Source: Porticoccaceae bacterium (lineage in GTDB: Bacteria > Pseudomonadota > Gammaproteobacteria > Pseudomonadales > Porticoccaceae). Taken from it: DNA of 13,242 nt. Each line of letters begins with the position of its first letter. Within the stretch, counting starts at the first letter, position 1. The notes beneath the pieces were generated by a model that did not search any database, was not told the DNA's origin, and worked only from the letters and a program-made list of their open reading frames with translations. The stretch is from contig JAHRWI010000301.1 of NCBI GenBank assembly GCA_019090225.1, positions 1 through 13,242 of the forward strand, given 5' to 3'. Below are positions 7,149-13,242 of the stretch, in pieces. The translations under genes were made by a program, and so were the position numbers.

Positions 7149-9893
7149 ATGACATCCTCCCAAGCCCCCATCGTTCTGGTCGATGGCTCATCCTATCTGT
7201 ATCGCGCTTTTCACGCATTGCCGCCGCTAAATAACTCCCGAGGACAGGCCACCGGTGCGGTTAAAGGCGTGATTTCGATGCTGCGCAGGTTGCAAAAAGA
7301 TTATCCCGACAGCCCTATCGTGGTGGTTTTCGATGCCAAGGGTAAAACTTTTCGCGACGAATTGTATGAAAAATACAAATCTCACCGTCCGCCCATGCCC
7401 GATGACTTGCGTGAGCAGATTGAGCCTATCCACAATATTGTCAGAGCCATGGGCCTGCCCTTGCTGATTATTGATGGTGTCGAGGCCGACGACGTGATCG
7501 GCACACTGGCCCAGCAGAGCACCGAATTACAGGCGCCGGTGGTAATTTCAACTGGCGACAAAGATATGGCCCAGCTGGTCAACGGTCACGTTACTCTGGT
7601 CAACACCATGACCGATACGGTGCTAGACCCGGCCGGTGTTGAACAAAAATTTGGCGTACCCCCGGAACTCATCATCGACTTTCTGGCCTTGATGGGGGAC
7701 TCCTCGGACAACATACCCGGCGTTCCCGGAGTCGGCGAAAAAACTGCCCTGGCTATTCTCCAGGGCCTGGGTGATATGGATACTATTTATGGGGATCTGG
7801 AAAAAGTCAGAGAACTATCGTTTCGTGGCGCGAAAAAAATGCCCGAGAAGTTAGCTGAACACAAGGATCTCGCCTATCTGTCCCGCCAGCTTGCCACCAT
7901 TAAGCTCGATGTTGCTATGGAACTTAGCGCCGACCAATTGCATAACGCCGAGGCAGACAAAGCCACATTATTGAGCCTCTTCCAGGACATGGAGTTTAAA
8001 GCCTGGTCTGAGGAGCTAGCTGACGCAGCGGGTGACTCGGCTGATGGCGAATTCGTGGCATCAAATAATCAGCAGCCCGCACACGACAAACATTACACCA
8101 CCATCCTCAGCGAAGCCGAATTAGATAACTGGCTAGAACTACTCGATAGCGCTGAGGTCTTTGCCTTCGACACTGAAACCACCAGTCTCAACTATATGCA
8201 GGCGCAATTGGTGGGGGTTTCTTTTGCTGTGACTCCCTATGAAGCGGCCTATGTGCCTTTTGGTCATGACTATTTGGGTGCCCCTGTCCAGCTATCACAG
8301 ACCCTGGTATTGGATCGCCTAAAACCCCTTCTGGAAAATCCAGGTAAAGCCAAGCTCGGCCAGAATCTGAAATACGATATGAGTGTACTAGCCCAGCACG
8401 GTATTGATCTACAGGGCATCGCCTTTGACACCATGCTCGAATCCTACGTGCTCGATGCCACCGGCTCCCGCCACGATATGGACACCCTGGCCCAGAAGCA
8501 TCTAGACGAAGAAACCGTACACTTTACCGACATCGCCGGCAAAGGCGCTGGACAGCTCACCTTTAATCAAATCGCACTCGAAGAAGCCGCTCCCTACGCC
8601 GCAGAAGATGCTGATATCACCCTGCGCCTACATCAGGTTTTTTCCGGCAGGCTGGAACAGGAAGCCACCCTACTGTCAGTCTATCAGGATATTGAAATAC
8701 CTCTGGTGCCGGTGCTGTCCCGGATAGAGCGCAACGGTGCCAAAGTTGACCAAGGCTTGCTCAACACCCAAAGCGCTGAACTAGGTAAACGGCTGGGCGA
8801 ACTGGAATTGCAGGCCCACGACCTGGCCGGCAAAGCCTTTAACCTGGCCTCACCCAAACAACTGGGGGTGATACTTTTTGAGGAACTCTCGCTACCGGTG
8901 ATAAAAAAGACGCCAAAGGGCGCACCCTCGACTGCCGAAGAAGTCTTACAGGAACTGGCCCTCGACTATCCCCTGCCCAAAGTTATTCTCGAGCATCGTA
9001 GCCTGAGCAAGCTGAAATCGACCTACACCGACAAACTGCCCACCATGATCGACCCCGGCACCGGGCGCATTCATACCTCTTATCATCAAGCCGTTACCGC
9101 TACCGGACGCCTGTCGTCATCTGATCCAAACTTGCAGAATATTCCTATCCGCACGGAAGAAGGCAGACGTATTCGCCAGGCTTTTATTGCGCCTGAAGGT
9201 CACCAACTGGTGGCCGCGGATTACTCCCAGATCGAGCTGCGTATCATGGCTCATTTGTCAGGTGATCAAGGCTTGCTGGAGGCCTTCAAACAAAATCTCG
9301 ACATCCACAGTGCCACCGCCGCCGAGGTATTTGGCACGGCTCTGGAATCAGTCACCATCGAACTACGTCGAAATGCAAAGGCGATCAACTTCGGCCTCAT
9401 TTACGGCATGTCCGCCTTCGGTTTAGGTCGCCAGCTAAACATTGGCCGTAATCAGGCCCAGGAATATATCGACCTCTACTTTAGTCGCTATCCGGGTGTG
9501 CGGGAATATATGGACGCCACCAAAATCAAAGCTGCCGACCAGGGCTACGTCGAAACACTCTATGGCCGTCGCCTGTATCTGCCCCAGATCAATGCCCGTA
9601 ATGGCATGCAACGCCAGGCCGCCGAGCGCACCGCCATCAACGCACCGATGCAGGGTACCGCTGCTGACATCATCAAAAAAGCCATGATCAATGTTGATAG
9701 CTGGTTAAGTGAGGAAAAACTGGGCGCGCGGATGATTATGCAGGTCCATGATGAACTGGTACTAGAAGTGCCTCTGGATGAGGTCGGGATTGTGCAAACC
9801 GGACTGAAGGCTCGTATGGAAACCGCCGCTCAACTGGATGTTCCACTCATTGTCGATATCGGCACGGGTGATAACTGGGATGAGGCCCATTAA
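7149..9893 (+). CDS. polA: DNA polymerase I
   Basis: Pol I removes Okazaki primers, fills gaps and serves excision repair. All three domains are present in 914 residues. The 5'-3' nuclease domain (about 1-290) has LVDGSSYLYRAFHALPPL and GDSSDNIPGVPGVGEKTA (183-200). The 3'-5' proofreading domain retains all carboxylates: Asp341 and Glu343 in FDTETT, Asp410 in NLKYD, Asp487 in YAAEDAD, so proofreading should be active. The polymerase domain has motif A with Asp691 (ADYSQIELR), motif B RRNAKAINFGLIYG (740-753) and motif C VHDE (866-869). Motif B Phe748 corresponds to E. coli Phe762. The ATG follows CAGGTAA at a suitable distance. It is followed by a 260-bp gap with the sRNA gene, as in Pseudomonas and enterics. 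Confidence 0.98.
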   Translation: MTSSQAPIVLVDGSSYLYRAFHALPPLNNSRGQATGAVKGVISMLRRLQKDYPDSPIVVVFDAKGKTFRDELYEKYKSHRPPMPDDLREQIEPIHNIVRAMGLPLLIIDGVEADDVIGTLAQQSTELQAPVVISTGDKDMAQLVNGHVTLVNTMTDTVLDPAGVEQKFGVPPELIIDFLALMGDSSDNIPGVPGVGEKTALAILQGLGDMDTIYGDLEKVRELSFRGAKKMPEKLAEHKDLAYLSRQLATIKLDVAMELSADQLHNAEADKATLLSLFQDMEFKAWSEELADAAGDSADGEFVASNNQQPAHDKHYTTILSEAELDNWLELLDSAEVFAFDTETTSLNYMQAQLVGVSFAVTPYEAAYVPFGHDYLGAPVQLSQTLVLDRLKPLLENPGKAKLGQNLKYDMSVLAQHGIDLQGIAFDTMLESYVLDATGSRHDMDTLAQKHLDEETVHFTDIAGKGAGQLTFNQIALEEAAPYAAEDADITLRLHQVFSGRLEQEATLLSVYQDIEIPLVPVLSRIERNGAKVDQGLLNTQSAELGKRLGELELQAHDLAGKAFNLASPKQLGVILFEELSLPVIKKTPKGAPSTAEEVLQELALDYPLPKVILEHRSLSKLKSTYTDKLPTMIDPGTGRIHTSYHQAVTATGRLSSSDPNLQNIPIRTEEGRRIRQAFIAPEGHQLVAADYSQIELRIMAHLSGDQGLLEAFKQNLDIHSATAAEVFGTALESVTIELRRNAKAINFGLIYGMSAFGLGRQLNIGRNQAQEYIDLYFSRYPGVREYMDATKIKAADQGYVETLYGRRLYLPQINARNGMQRQAAERTAINAPMQGTAADIIKKAMINVDSWLSEEKLGARMIMQVHDELVLEVPLDEVGIVQTGLKARMETAAQLDVPLIVDIGTGDNWDEAH

Positions 9894-10001
9894 ATCCGGG
9901 AGCAAGTGAGCATAAACAGATATTTTTATAGCCGAAATAAAATAAAGGCAGATCGACTTCCAGAAAGATTATGTTTTTTCTCTAAAAAGTGATAATTCTG
10001 T

Positions 10002-10028
10002 GAACTTTGTCTCAATGCCCCGGTCTGA
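10002..10028 (+). promoter_or_regulatory. Sigma-E/AlgU-type promoter of the polA-engB intergenic sRNA
   Basis: GAACTT (10002-10007), a 16-nt spacer and TCTGA (10024-10028) match the published sigma-E/AlgU consensus exactly. The extended -10 CGGTCTGAT also matches E. coli rpoH P3 as I remember it. Transcription should start near 10033-10036. A sigma-70-like GATAAT at 9991-9996 lacks a good -35 and is a weaker alternative. Confidence 0.78.
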
Positions 10029-10033
10029 TTAAG

Positions 10034-10137
10034 CGTTAACATGCTTATTCCCTTTTTAAGCACGGCCGGGGCAATCCTCCCCCTCTAGGTATCTTCCCGG
10101 CTGAACATCTTATCGGCGCTTTAAGCGCCGTTTTTTT
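10034..10137 (+). ncRNA. Candidate envelope-stress sRNA at the Spot 42 / ErsA locus
   Basis: The RNA would run from the predicted sigma-E-type start to a strong terminator, about 104 nt, with no plausible ORF. Visible folds: hairpin 1 TGCTTA (10042-10047) with TAAGCA (10057-10062); stem 2 CGGCCGGG (10063-10070) with CCCGGCTG (10096-10103), seven Watson-Crick pairs and one G-U, closing a 25-nt loop that displays CCTCCCCCTC (10076-10085); then the terminator hairpin. Established knowledge: the polA-engB interval encodes Spot 42 (spf) in E. coli and the sigma-22-dependent ErsA in P. aeruginosa. Position, promoter class, length and terminator all point to an ErsA analogue acting on mRNAs, probably with Hfq. 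I cannot confirm sequence homology from memory, and targets are unknown. Confidence 0.75.
10114..10137 (+). terminator. Rho-independent terminator of the sRNA
   Basis: CGGCGC (10114-10119) and GCGCCG (10125-10130) form a GC stem with a 5-nt loop TTTAA, followed by seven T. There is no T-tract on the minus-strand side, so it works on plus-strand transcripts, that is the sRNA and any polA read-through, not engB. Confidence 0.93.
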
Positions 10138-10153
10138 GCCTAGGATTTACCCA

Positions 10154-10771
10154 TCAGGCGGCCTCCTGGCCATACCATTCGAACAACTGCTTCTCCAGCT
10201 CTTCAACACCAGTGCGTTTTAGTGCCGAAAACAACTGCACGGTGATACTCGCCTCGGCAAGGTTACTGCCCAATTCTCGCCTGACCATTTGCACCGTATT
10301 TAGCGCCGGGCCCCGTTTAAGTTTGTCAGCTTTGGTCAACAAAATATGTACCGGCATGGTGCTTTCAGCGGCCCACATCAGCATCTGCTGATCAAAATCC
10401 TGGAGGGGGTGGCGGACATCCATCACTAAAATCAAACCTTTCAAGGACTGGCGTTGCTGTAGATATTCAGCCAAATGCTGATCCCAGCGCTGCTTCAGCG
10501 CCTTCGGCACCTTGGCATAGCCATAACCCGGCAAATCCACCAGGCGGCTACTATCAGTCAGAGAAAAGAAGTTGATCAACTGGGTACGGCCAGGTGTTTT
10601 GCTGGTGCGTGCCAGCTTACCCTGTCGGGTCAGCACGTTAATCGCGCTGGATTTACCTGCATTTGAGCGCCCTGCAAAGGCCACCTCAGAACCGACATCA
10701 TCGGGACATTCCCCCAACGTTGGTGCGCTTTGCATAAACTGAGCTTTGGTGAAGGCGATAGATTCTGTCAT
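10154..10771 (-). CDS. engB: Ribosome biogenesis GTPase EngB (YihA/YsxC)
   Basis: EngB is an essential TRAFAC-class GTPase needed for late assembly of the large ribosomal subunit, acting in the cytosol. Its 205 residues carry G1 GRSNAGKSS (34-42), the switch threonine region around SKTPGRTQ (57-64), G3 DLPGYGYA (79-86), G4 TKAD (146-149) and G5 SALKRTG (182-188). The length is normal. The start at 10771 has no nearby Shine-Dalgarno sequence. A 30-codon upstream frame ends over it as ATGA, so coupled translation is possible. It is divergent from the cytochrome c4 gene and is transcribed toward the sRNA and polA, the arrangement conserved in gammaproteobacteria. Confidence 0.96.
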   Translation of the reverse strand: MTESIAFTKAQFMQSAPTLGECPDDVGSEVAFAGRSNAGKSSAINVLTRQGKLARTSKTPGRTQLINFFSLTDSSRLVDLPGYGYAKVPKALKQRWDQHLAEYLQQRQSLKGLILVMDVRHPLQDFDQQMLMWAAESTMPVHILLTKADKLKRGPALNTVQMVRRELGSNLAEASITVQLFSALKRTGVEELEKQLFEWYGQEAA

Positions 10772-10860
10772 AGGGCGCGAGTATAACCCTTAAATTCAGC
10801 AAGCAGTTTGGTATATAATGACGCCGCTTTTTGCGCCGAGCTCGGTATCGGCGGCAACAT
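10768..10860 (-). CDS. Possible 30-codon upstream ORF coupled to engB
   Basis: ATG at 10860 (or TTG at 10857) starts a 30-residue frame (MLPPIPSSAQKAASL to YTRAL) whose TGA overlaps the engB ATG as ATGA. It is preceded by a near-perfect Shine-Dalgarno sequence, TTAGGAGGTGAT, but that lies only 2 nt from the ATG (5 nt from the TTG). It exists only if the engB transcript starts upstream of 10867. A divergent -10-like TATATA inside the frame argues against that. Confidence 0.25.
   Translation of the reverse strand: MLPPIPSSAQKAASLYTKLLAEFKGYTRAL
10814..10819 (+). promoter_or_regulatory. -10 element of the cytochrome c4 promoter
   Basis: TATAAT at 10814-10819 is a perfect sigma-70 -10. The -35 region 17 bp upstream (TAAATT) is poor. 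Transcription from about 10826 would give a leader of about 57 nt that contains inverted repeats: GCCGA/TCGGC at 10835-10839 and 10848-10852, and palindrome CCGAGCTCGG at 10836-10845. Confidence 0.55.
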
Positions 10861-10882
10861 CACCTCCTAATCCAATCACAAA

Positions 10883-11533
10883 ATGAGCGCACTGATGAAA
10901 ACGACTTTGCACACCGCCGTAGTGTTAATCGCTGTTCTACTTACCCCCTTCGCATTAGCTGAAGGAAACGCAGACGCAGGCAAAACAAAAACTGCAATGT
11001 GCGGCGCTTGTCATGGTGCAGATGGGAATAGTGCCGCAGGTGCTTTCCCAAAACTCGCTGGCCTGGGTGAAAAATACCTCGACAAACAGCTACAAGATAT
11101 AAGGTCCGGCATGCGCTCCGTAGCTGAAATGACCGGCATGCTCGGTGCCTTAAGCGATCAGGATATCGCTGACATAGCCGCCTACTACGCCAGCCAAACC
11201 AGGCAGCTTTCTGGATCTCAGGATAACAGCAAACAACTGACCCTGGGCGAAAAAATCTATCGTGCGGGTAACCTCGAAACCAGCGTACCGGCCTGCACCG
11301 GCTGTCATTCACCCGCTGGCAATGGCAACACACCCGCAGGTTACCCTGCGCTCGGTGGACAACATGCCCAATATATCGCCAAGCAACTGCGCGCATTCCG
11401 CACGGGTGCCCACGACTCTGAAGACCCCACTGCCCGAAACAATGATGACGTGAAAGTGATGCGCAGCGTTGCGGCTCGAATGAATGATCAGGAAATTGAT
11501 GCCCTGGCCAATTACATTGCTGGTCTACACTAA
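10883..11533 (+). CDS. Dihaem cytochrome c4
   Basis: This is a periplasmic or membrane-attached dihaem electron carrier that feeds terminal oxidases such as cbb3 and can serve other reductases. Its 216 residues include a signal peptide (hydrophobic core VVLIAVLLTPFALA, cleavage after ALA near residue 26) and two class I cytochrome c domains with haem motifs CGACH (40-44) and CTGCH (138-142). Likely distal Met ligands lie in MRSVAEMTGM and VMRSVAARM. The length and duplicated domains fit cytochrome c4. The start is uncertain: ATG 10895 (MKTTLHTA) gives a more typical signal peptide, and neither start has a Shine-Dalgarno sequence. A terminator follows, so it is probably a single-gene transcript. 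It is next to dsbA, as in Pseudomonas, consistent with periplasmic redox and thiol functions. Confidence 0.93.
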   Translation: MSALMKTTLHTAVVLIAVLLTPFALAEGNADAGKTKTAMCGACHGADGNSAAGAFPKLAGLGEKYLDKQLQDIRSGMRSVAEMTGMLGALSDQDIADIAAYYASQTRQLSGSQDNSKQLTLGEKIYRAGNLETSVPACTGCHSPAGNGNTPAGYPALGGQHAQYIAKQLRAFRTGAHDSEDPTARNNDDVKVMRSVAARMNDQEIDALANYIAGLH

Positions 11534-11593
11534 AAACTACTGACCCGCACTAAATCAGCAATCTGCACTGAGTCAAACGCTCAGGCAAGAACG

Positions 11594-11620
11594 AAAAGGC
11601 GGCTCATAGCCGCCTTTTTT
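11594..11620 (+). terminator. Intrinsic terminator after cytochrome c4
   Basis: GGCGGCT (11598-11604) pairs with AGCCGCC (11608-11614) around the loop CAT, followed by six T and preceded by four A. This is a strong terminator about 60 nt past the stop. The A-tract gives it some bidirectional character. Confidence 0.92.
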
Positions 11621-11670
11621 ATTCACACAGCTGTCCGGTGTTTCATCCTGAAATAAGTTCTCCACAGGTC

Positions 11671-11700
11671 GGAACTTGAATACGCGCCGTGGTCTATAAT
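11671..11700 (+). promoter_or_regulatory. dsbA promoter with sigma-E-like and sigma-70-like elements
   Basis: GGAACTT (11671-11677), a 15-nt spacer and TCTATAAT (11693-11700) resemble a sigma-E/AlgU promoter. The same -10 contains a perfect sigma-70 TATAAT (11695-11700), for which no TTGACA-like -35 exists at 17 bp. The element lies 56 bp before the dsbA start. I recall that dsbA is induced through AlgT/AlgU in mucoid P. aeruginosa, which fits. Confidence 0.6.
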
Positions 11701-11755
11701 CAGGCTGCTAAAATATCGCCGAACAAGGCAATGAACACAGAGATAAGGATAGATC

Positions 11756-12463
11756 ATGCTGAAATTGCTCACTCCGTTTATAGCAATCGTGATAATGGCT
11801 ACTTCTTTTAATAGCCTGGCTGAAACCGGAACTAATTCTGAAAAAAGCGCCGCTGCCGAACAAAAATATGTAGCTGGCACCCATTACCAAGTGCTTGATA
11901 CGCCAGTGCGCACCAGCAACCCCAGCAAAATAGAGGCCACCGAAGTCTTCTGGTACGGCTGTGGTCATTGCTACAGTTTTGAGCCGACCATTCTTCCCTG
12001 GTCAAAAACCCTGGCCGAAGATGTCAATTTTGTAAAAAGCCCCGCCATATGGCATCCGAGCATGGCGCTGCACGCCAGAGCCTTCTACGCCGCCAAGGCA
12101 CTCGGGGTGCTAGATACCTTACACAGCGTGATATTTCAGGAAATGAACCTCAGAAAAAACAAACTCGCCAATGAAAGCGCTATTTCTAAACTGTTCGTTG
12201 CCAACGGCGTTGATACTGAGAAATTCAAAAGCACTTTCAACTCCTTCGGCGTAAACAGTGCGGTTCAGCAAGCCGAATCCCGACAGCGCGGCTATCAGAT
12301 TACCGGTACCCCGGAGATGATTGTTAATGGCAAGTATCGAGTCACCGCTCGGATGGCCGGTAGTCAGGCTGGCATGCTAAAGGTTGTGGATTACCTGATT
12401 GACCTCGAACGCACTGGCTTACCAGCCAAAACAGCGACAGAAATCGAGCCGACCGCGCCTTAA
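11756..12463 (+). CDS. dsbA: Thiol:disulfide interchange protein DsbA
   Basis: DsbA is the periplasmic oxidase that introduces disulfide bonds into exported proteins and is re-oxidised by DsbB. Its 235 residues start with a signal peptide (about 1-22, cleavage after SLA) and a short Ala/Glu/Ser linker. The thioredoxin fold follows, with active site CGHC at 69-72 preceded by VFWYG. CGHC is seen in Pseudomonas-type DsbA, while E. coli has CPHC. The cis-proline is Pro186 in TGTPEMIVNGKY. The helical insert lies between about 85 and 170. AAGGA at 11745-11749 is a good Shine-Dalgarno sequence, 6 nt before the ATG. The acidic/Thr tail after about 220 is variable. It has its own promoter after the cytochrome c4 terminator and no partner gene downstream. 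Confidence 0.95.
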   Translation: MLKLLTPFIAIVIMATSFNSLAETGTNSEKSAAAEQKYVAGTHYQVLDTPVRTSNPSKIEATEVFWYGCGHCYSFEPTILPWSKTLAEDVNFVKSPAIWHPSMALHARAFYAAKALGVLDTLHSVIFQEMNLRKNKLANESAISKLFVANGVDTEKFKSTFNSFGVNSAVQQAESRQRGYQITGTPEMIVNGKYRVTARMAGSQAGMLKVVDYLIDLERTGLPAKTATEIEPTAP

Positions 12464-12485
12464 TTTCGTAATCCAATCTCCATAA

Positions 12486-12559
12486 CGGGGAATAGCTCGG
12501 CTCGGTAGACCGGTGCATTCTAATACCTTGGTCGGAGGTTAAAACCCTCCCTTGAGCGC
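12486..12559 (+). pseudogene. Decayed tRNA-Arg(UCU)-like sequence
   Basis: The order of parts matches a bacterial tRNA-Arg(UCU): TAGCTC-GGCTCGGTAGA as D arm, ATTCTAA as anticodon loop with TCT at 12519-12521, GGTCGGAGG as variable region and T stem, and TTGAGCG as 3' acceptor strand. It is broken. The 5' acceptor strand (CGGGGAA) mismatches at three central positions, the D and anticodon stems do not pair, and the T loop reads TTAAAAC instead of TTCRANY, although the 5-bp T stem (12534-12538 with 12546-12550) is perfect. A remnant is more likely than a working tRNA. Confidence 0.5.
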
Positions 12560-12705
12560 TATATAAATCCTCATTAAGCCCATACTGATTTCAGCTGTCG
12601 CTGTAGTTACCAACACCTCGAATCAACAATCTGGCCCAAGTGTCAATTTATTAGGCACCTTAATGCTGTTCATAACTGCTTGCTGGCTAGGCGAAATAAT
12701 CCTAT

Positions 12706-12988
12706 CTAAGGCCTTAGCGCATCACTGGTCAGAATGTACTCCCCATTGGCGGAGTAAGCAGTATTGAAATACGCCCAACCTGACGCCCCGACTAGATATT
12801 TTTCTAGCTCAACAAGTGAATCTAGTAATGTCCAGACAGGGTCGCCAGGGATGGCCACGTTTTCATTGTGTACCAGTACGTTATCGCTATAGATTATTAG
12901 TGAATTGAGCGCCTGCCAATATAGTGATTTAGTACATATCGGAATAGCAGTGACTTCACGGGGCCGATTCGATTGCCCTATAAGTTTA
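12706..12988 (-). CDS. Weak open frame downstream of purH, unrecognised
   Basis: A minus-strand frame is open across the whole interval from the purH stop to TAG at 12708-12706. No ATG occurs in frame here. GTG at 12858 would give 50 residues, including PGDPVWTLLDSLVELEKYL and ANGEYILTSDALRP. The composition looks protein-like (aromatic and acidic residues, few rare ones), but there is no Shine-Dalgarno sequence and no family is recognised. It could be a gene remnant or a chance frame. The part upstream of 12989 in this frame only shadows purH. Confidence 0.2.
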
Positions 12989-13242
12989 TCAGTGCCGGAA
13001 ATGTCGCATACCGGTAAAGACCATGGCAATATCATGTTCATCCGCTGCAACGATAACCTCGTCATCGCGAATCGAGCCACCCGGTTGAATGACCGCAGTA
13101 ACACCTGCATTGCCGGCGTTATCCAGACCGTCTCGGAAGGGGAAAAACGCATCGGACGCCATCACTGAACCGGCCACCTGAAGCTCAGCTTGCTCGGCTT
13201 TGATAGCCGCAATACGCGCCGAATTTACCCGACTCATTTGTC
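12989..13242 (-). CDS. purH: Bifunctional AICAR formyltransferase/IMP cyclohydrolase, C-terminal part
   Basis: PurH catalyses the last two steps of de novo purine synthesis (AICAR to FAICAR to IMP) in the cytosol. Only the last 84 codons are inside the window; the gene continues past the right edge. The visible sequence is the end of the AICAR transformylase domain: GQMSRVNSARIA, then GSVMASDAFFPFRDGLDNA, GVTAVIQPGGSIRDDEVI and the near-invariant C-terminus MVFTGMRHFRH before TGA. The ATG at 13237 (MSRV) is internal: the codon before it is CAA (Gln) and the bases before that fit the conserved GQ. It converges with dsbA. Confidence 0.96.
   Translation of the reverse strand, partial: QMSRVNSARIAAIKAEQAELQVAGSVMASDAFFPFRDGLDNAGNAGVTAVIQPGGSIRDDEVIVAADEHDIAMVFTGMRHFRH

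Larger units (their letters stand above)
12464..12988. other. 525-bp stretch between dsbA and purH without a confident gene
   Basis: dsbA and purH converge on this interval. It holds the tRNA-like remnant, the 12-bp palindrome CTAAGGCCTTAG (12706-12717) and a weak minus-strand open frame. No intrinsic terminator for dsbA or purH was seen. The sequence appears more AT-rich than the flanking genes by eye. It may be a decayed insertion, but no integrase, transposase or terminal repeat is visible. Confidence 0.45.

Noticed and set aside
7027..7218. 63-codon minus-strand frame between thrB and polA as a possible DUF2782-type gene
   Set aside because: It runs into the polA coding start, has no signal peptide or recognisable domain, and is rich in Arg and Lys. 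The small gene I recall at this place in Pseudomonas is not present.
10941..11396. 151-codon minus-strand frame opposite cytochrome c4
   Set aside because: It is a shadow of the dihaem cytochrome frame, with abundant Arg and Cys from antisense haem-motif codons and no start signals.
1..13242. CRISPR arrays, insertion sequences, phage genes or defence systems
   Set aside because: No regularly spaced repeats, transposase, integrase or toxin-antitoxin gene was seen; apart from the tRNA remnant the genes are core housekeeping genes.

Overview
This window looks like a contig end from a marine-type gammaproteobacterium (pseudomonad or Cellvibrionales-like). That is inferred from gene content and order, not from a search. 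From memory, Pseudomonas aeruginosa carries the same block order: dsbA, cytochrome c4, engB, sRNA gene, polA, thrB, znuA, zur, znuC, znuB. The first 57 bases are not genomic. They are an Illumina Nextera i5 adapter with an index, so the data come from a transposase-made short-read library and the contig edge was not trimmed.

Layout from left to right. Bases 58-176 hold the C-terminal tail of a probable MATE-type efflux protein. They are followed by hemL (tetrapyrrole synthesis) and a membrane-bound GGDEF diguanylate cyclase with an intact active site and I-site. Next is a zinc-uptake cluster: zur-znuC-znuB on the minus strand and znuA divergent on the plus strand. A near-perfect Zur operator sits in the divergent gap. 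znuB is broken by a one-base frameshift near 3011. thrB (minus) and polA (plus) diverge from a 166-bp gap.

The polA-engB gap (9894-10153) holds the most interesting feature. A textbook sigma-E/AlgU-type promoter (GAACTT, 16 nt, TCTGA) is followed by about 100 nt that fold into a hairpin, a second stem presenting a C-rich anti-Shine-Dalgarno-like loop, and a strong intrinsic terminator. This is the position of Spot 42 in enterics and of ErsA in Pseudomonas, so I call it an envelope-stress sRNA of the ErsA type. The promoter of dsbA carries a second sigma-E-like element, which suggests that both belong to one envelope-stress regulon.

engB (minus) and a dihaem cytochrome c4 (plus) are divergent. 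dsbA follows. A 525-bp stretch without a confident gene then carries a decayed tRNA-Arg(UCU)-like sequence and a weak open frame, possibly the scar of an old insertion. The window ends inside the 3' part of purH on the minus strand.
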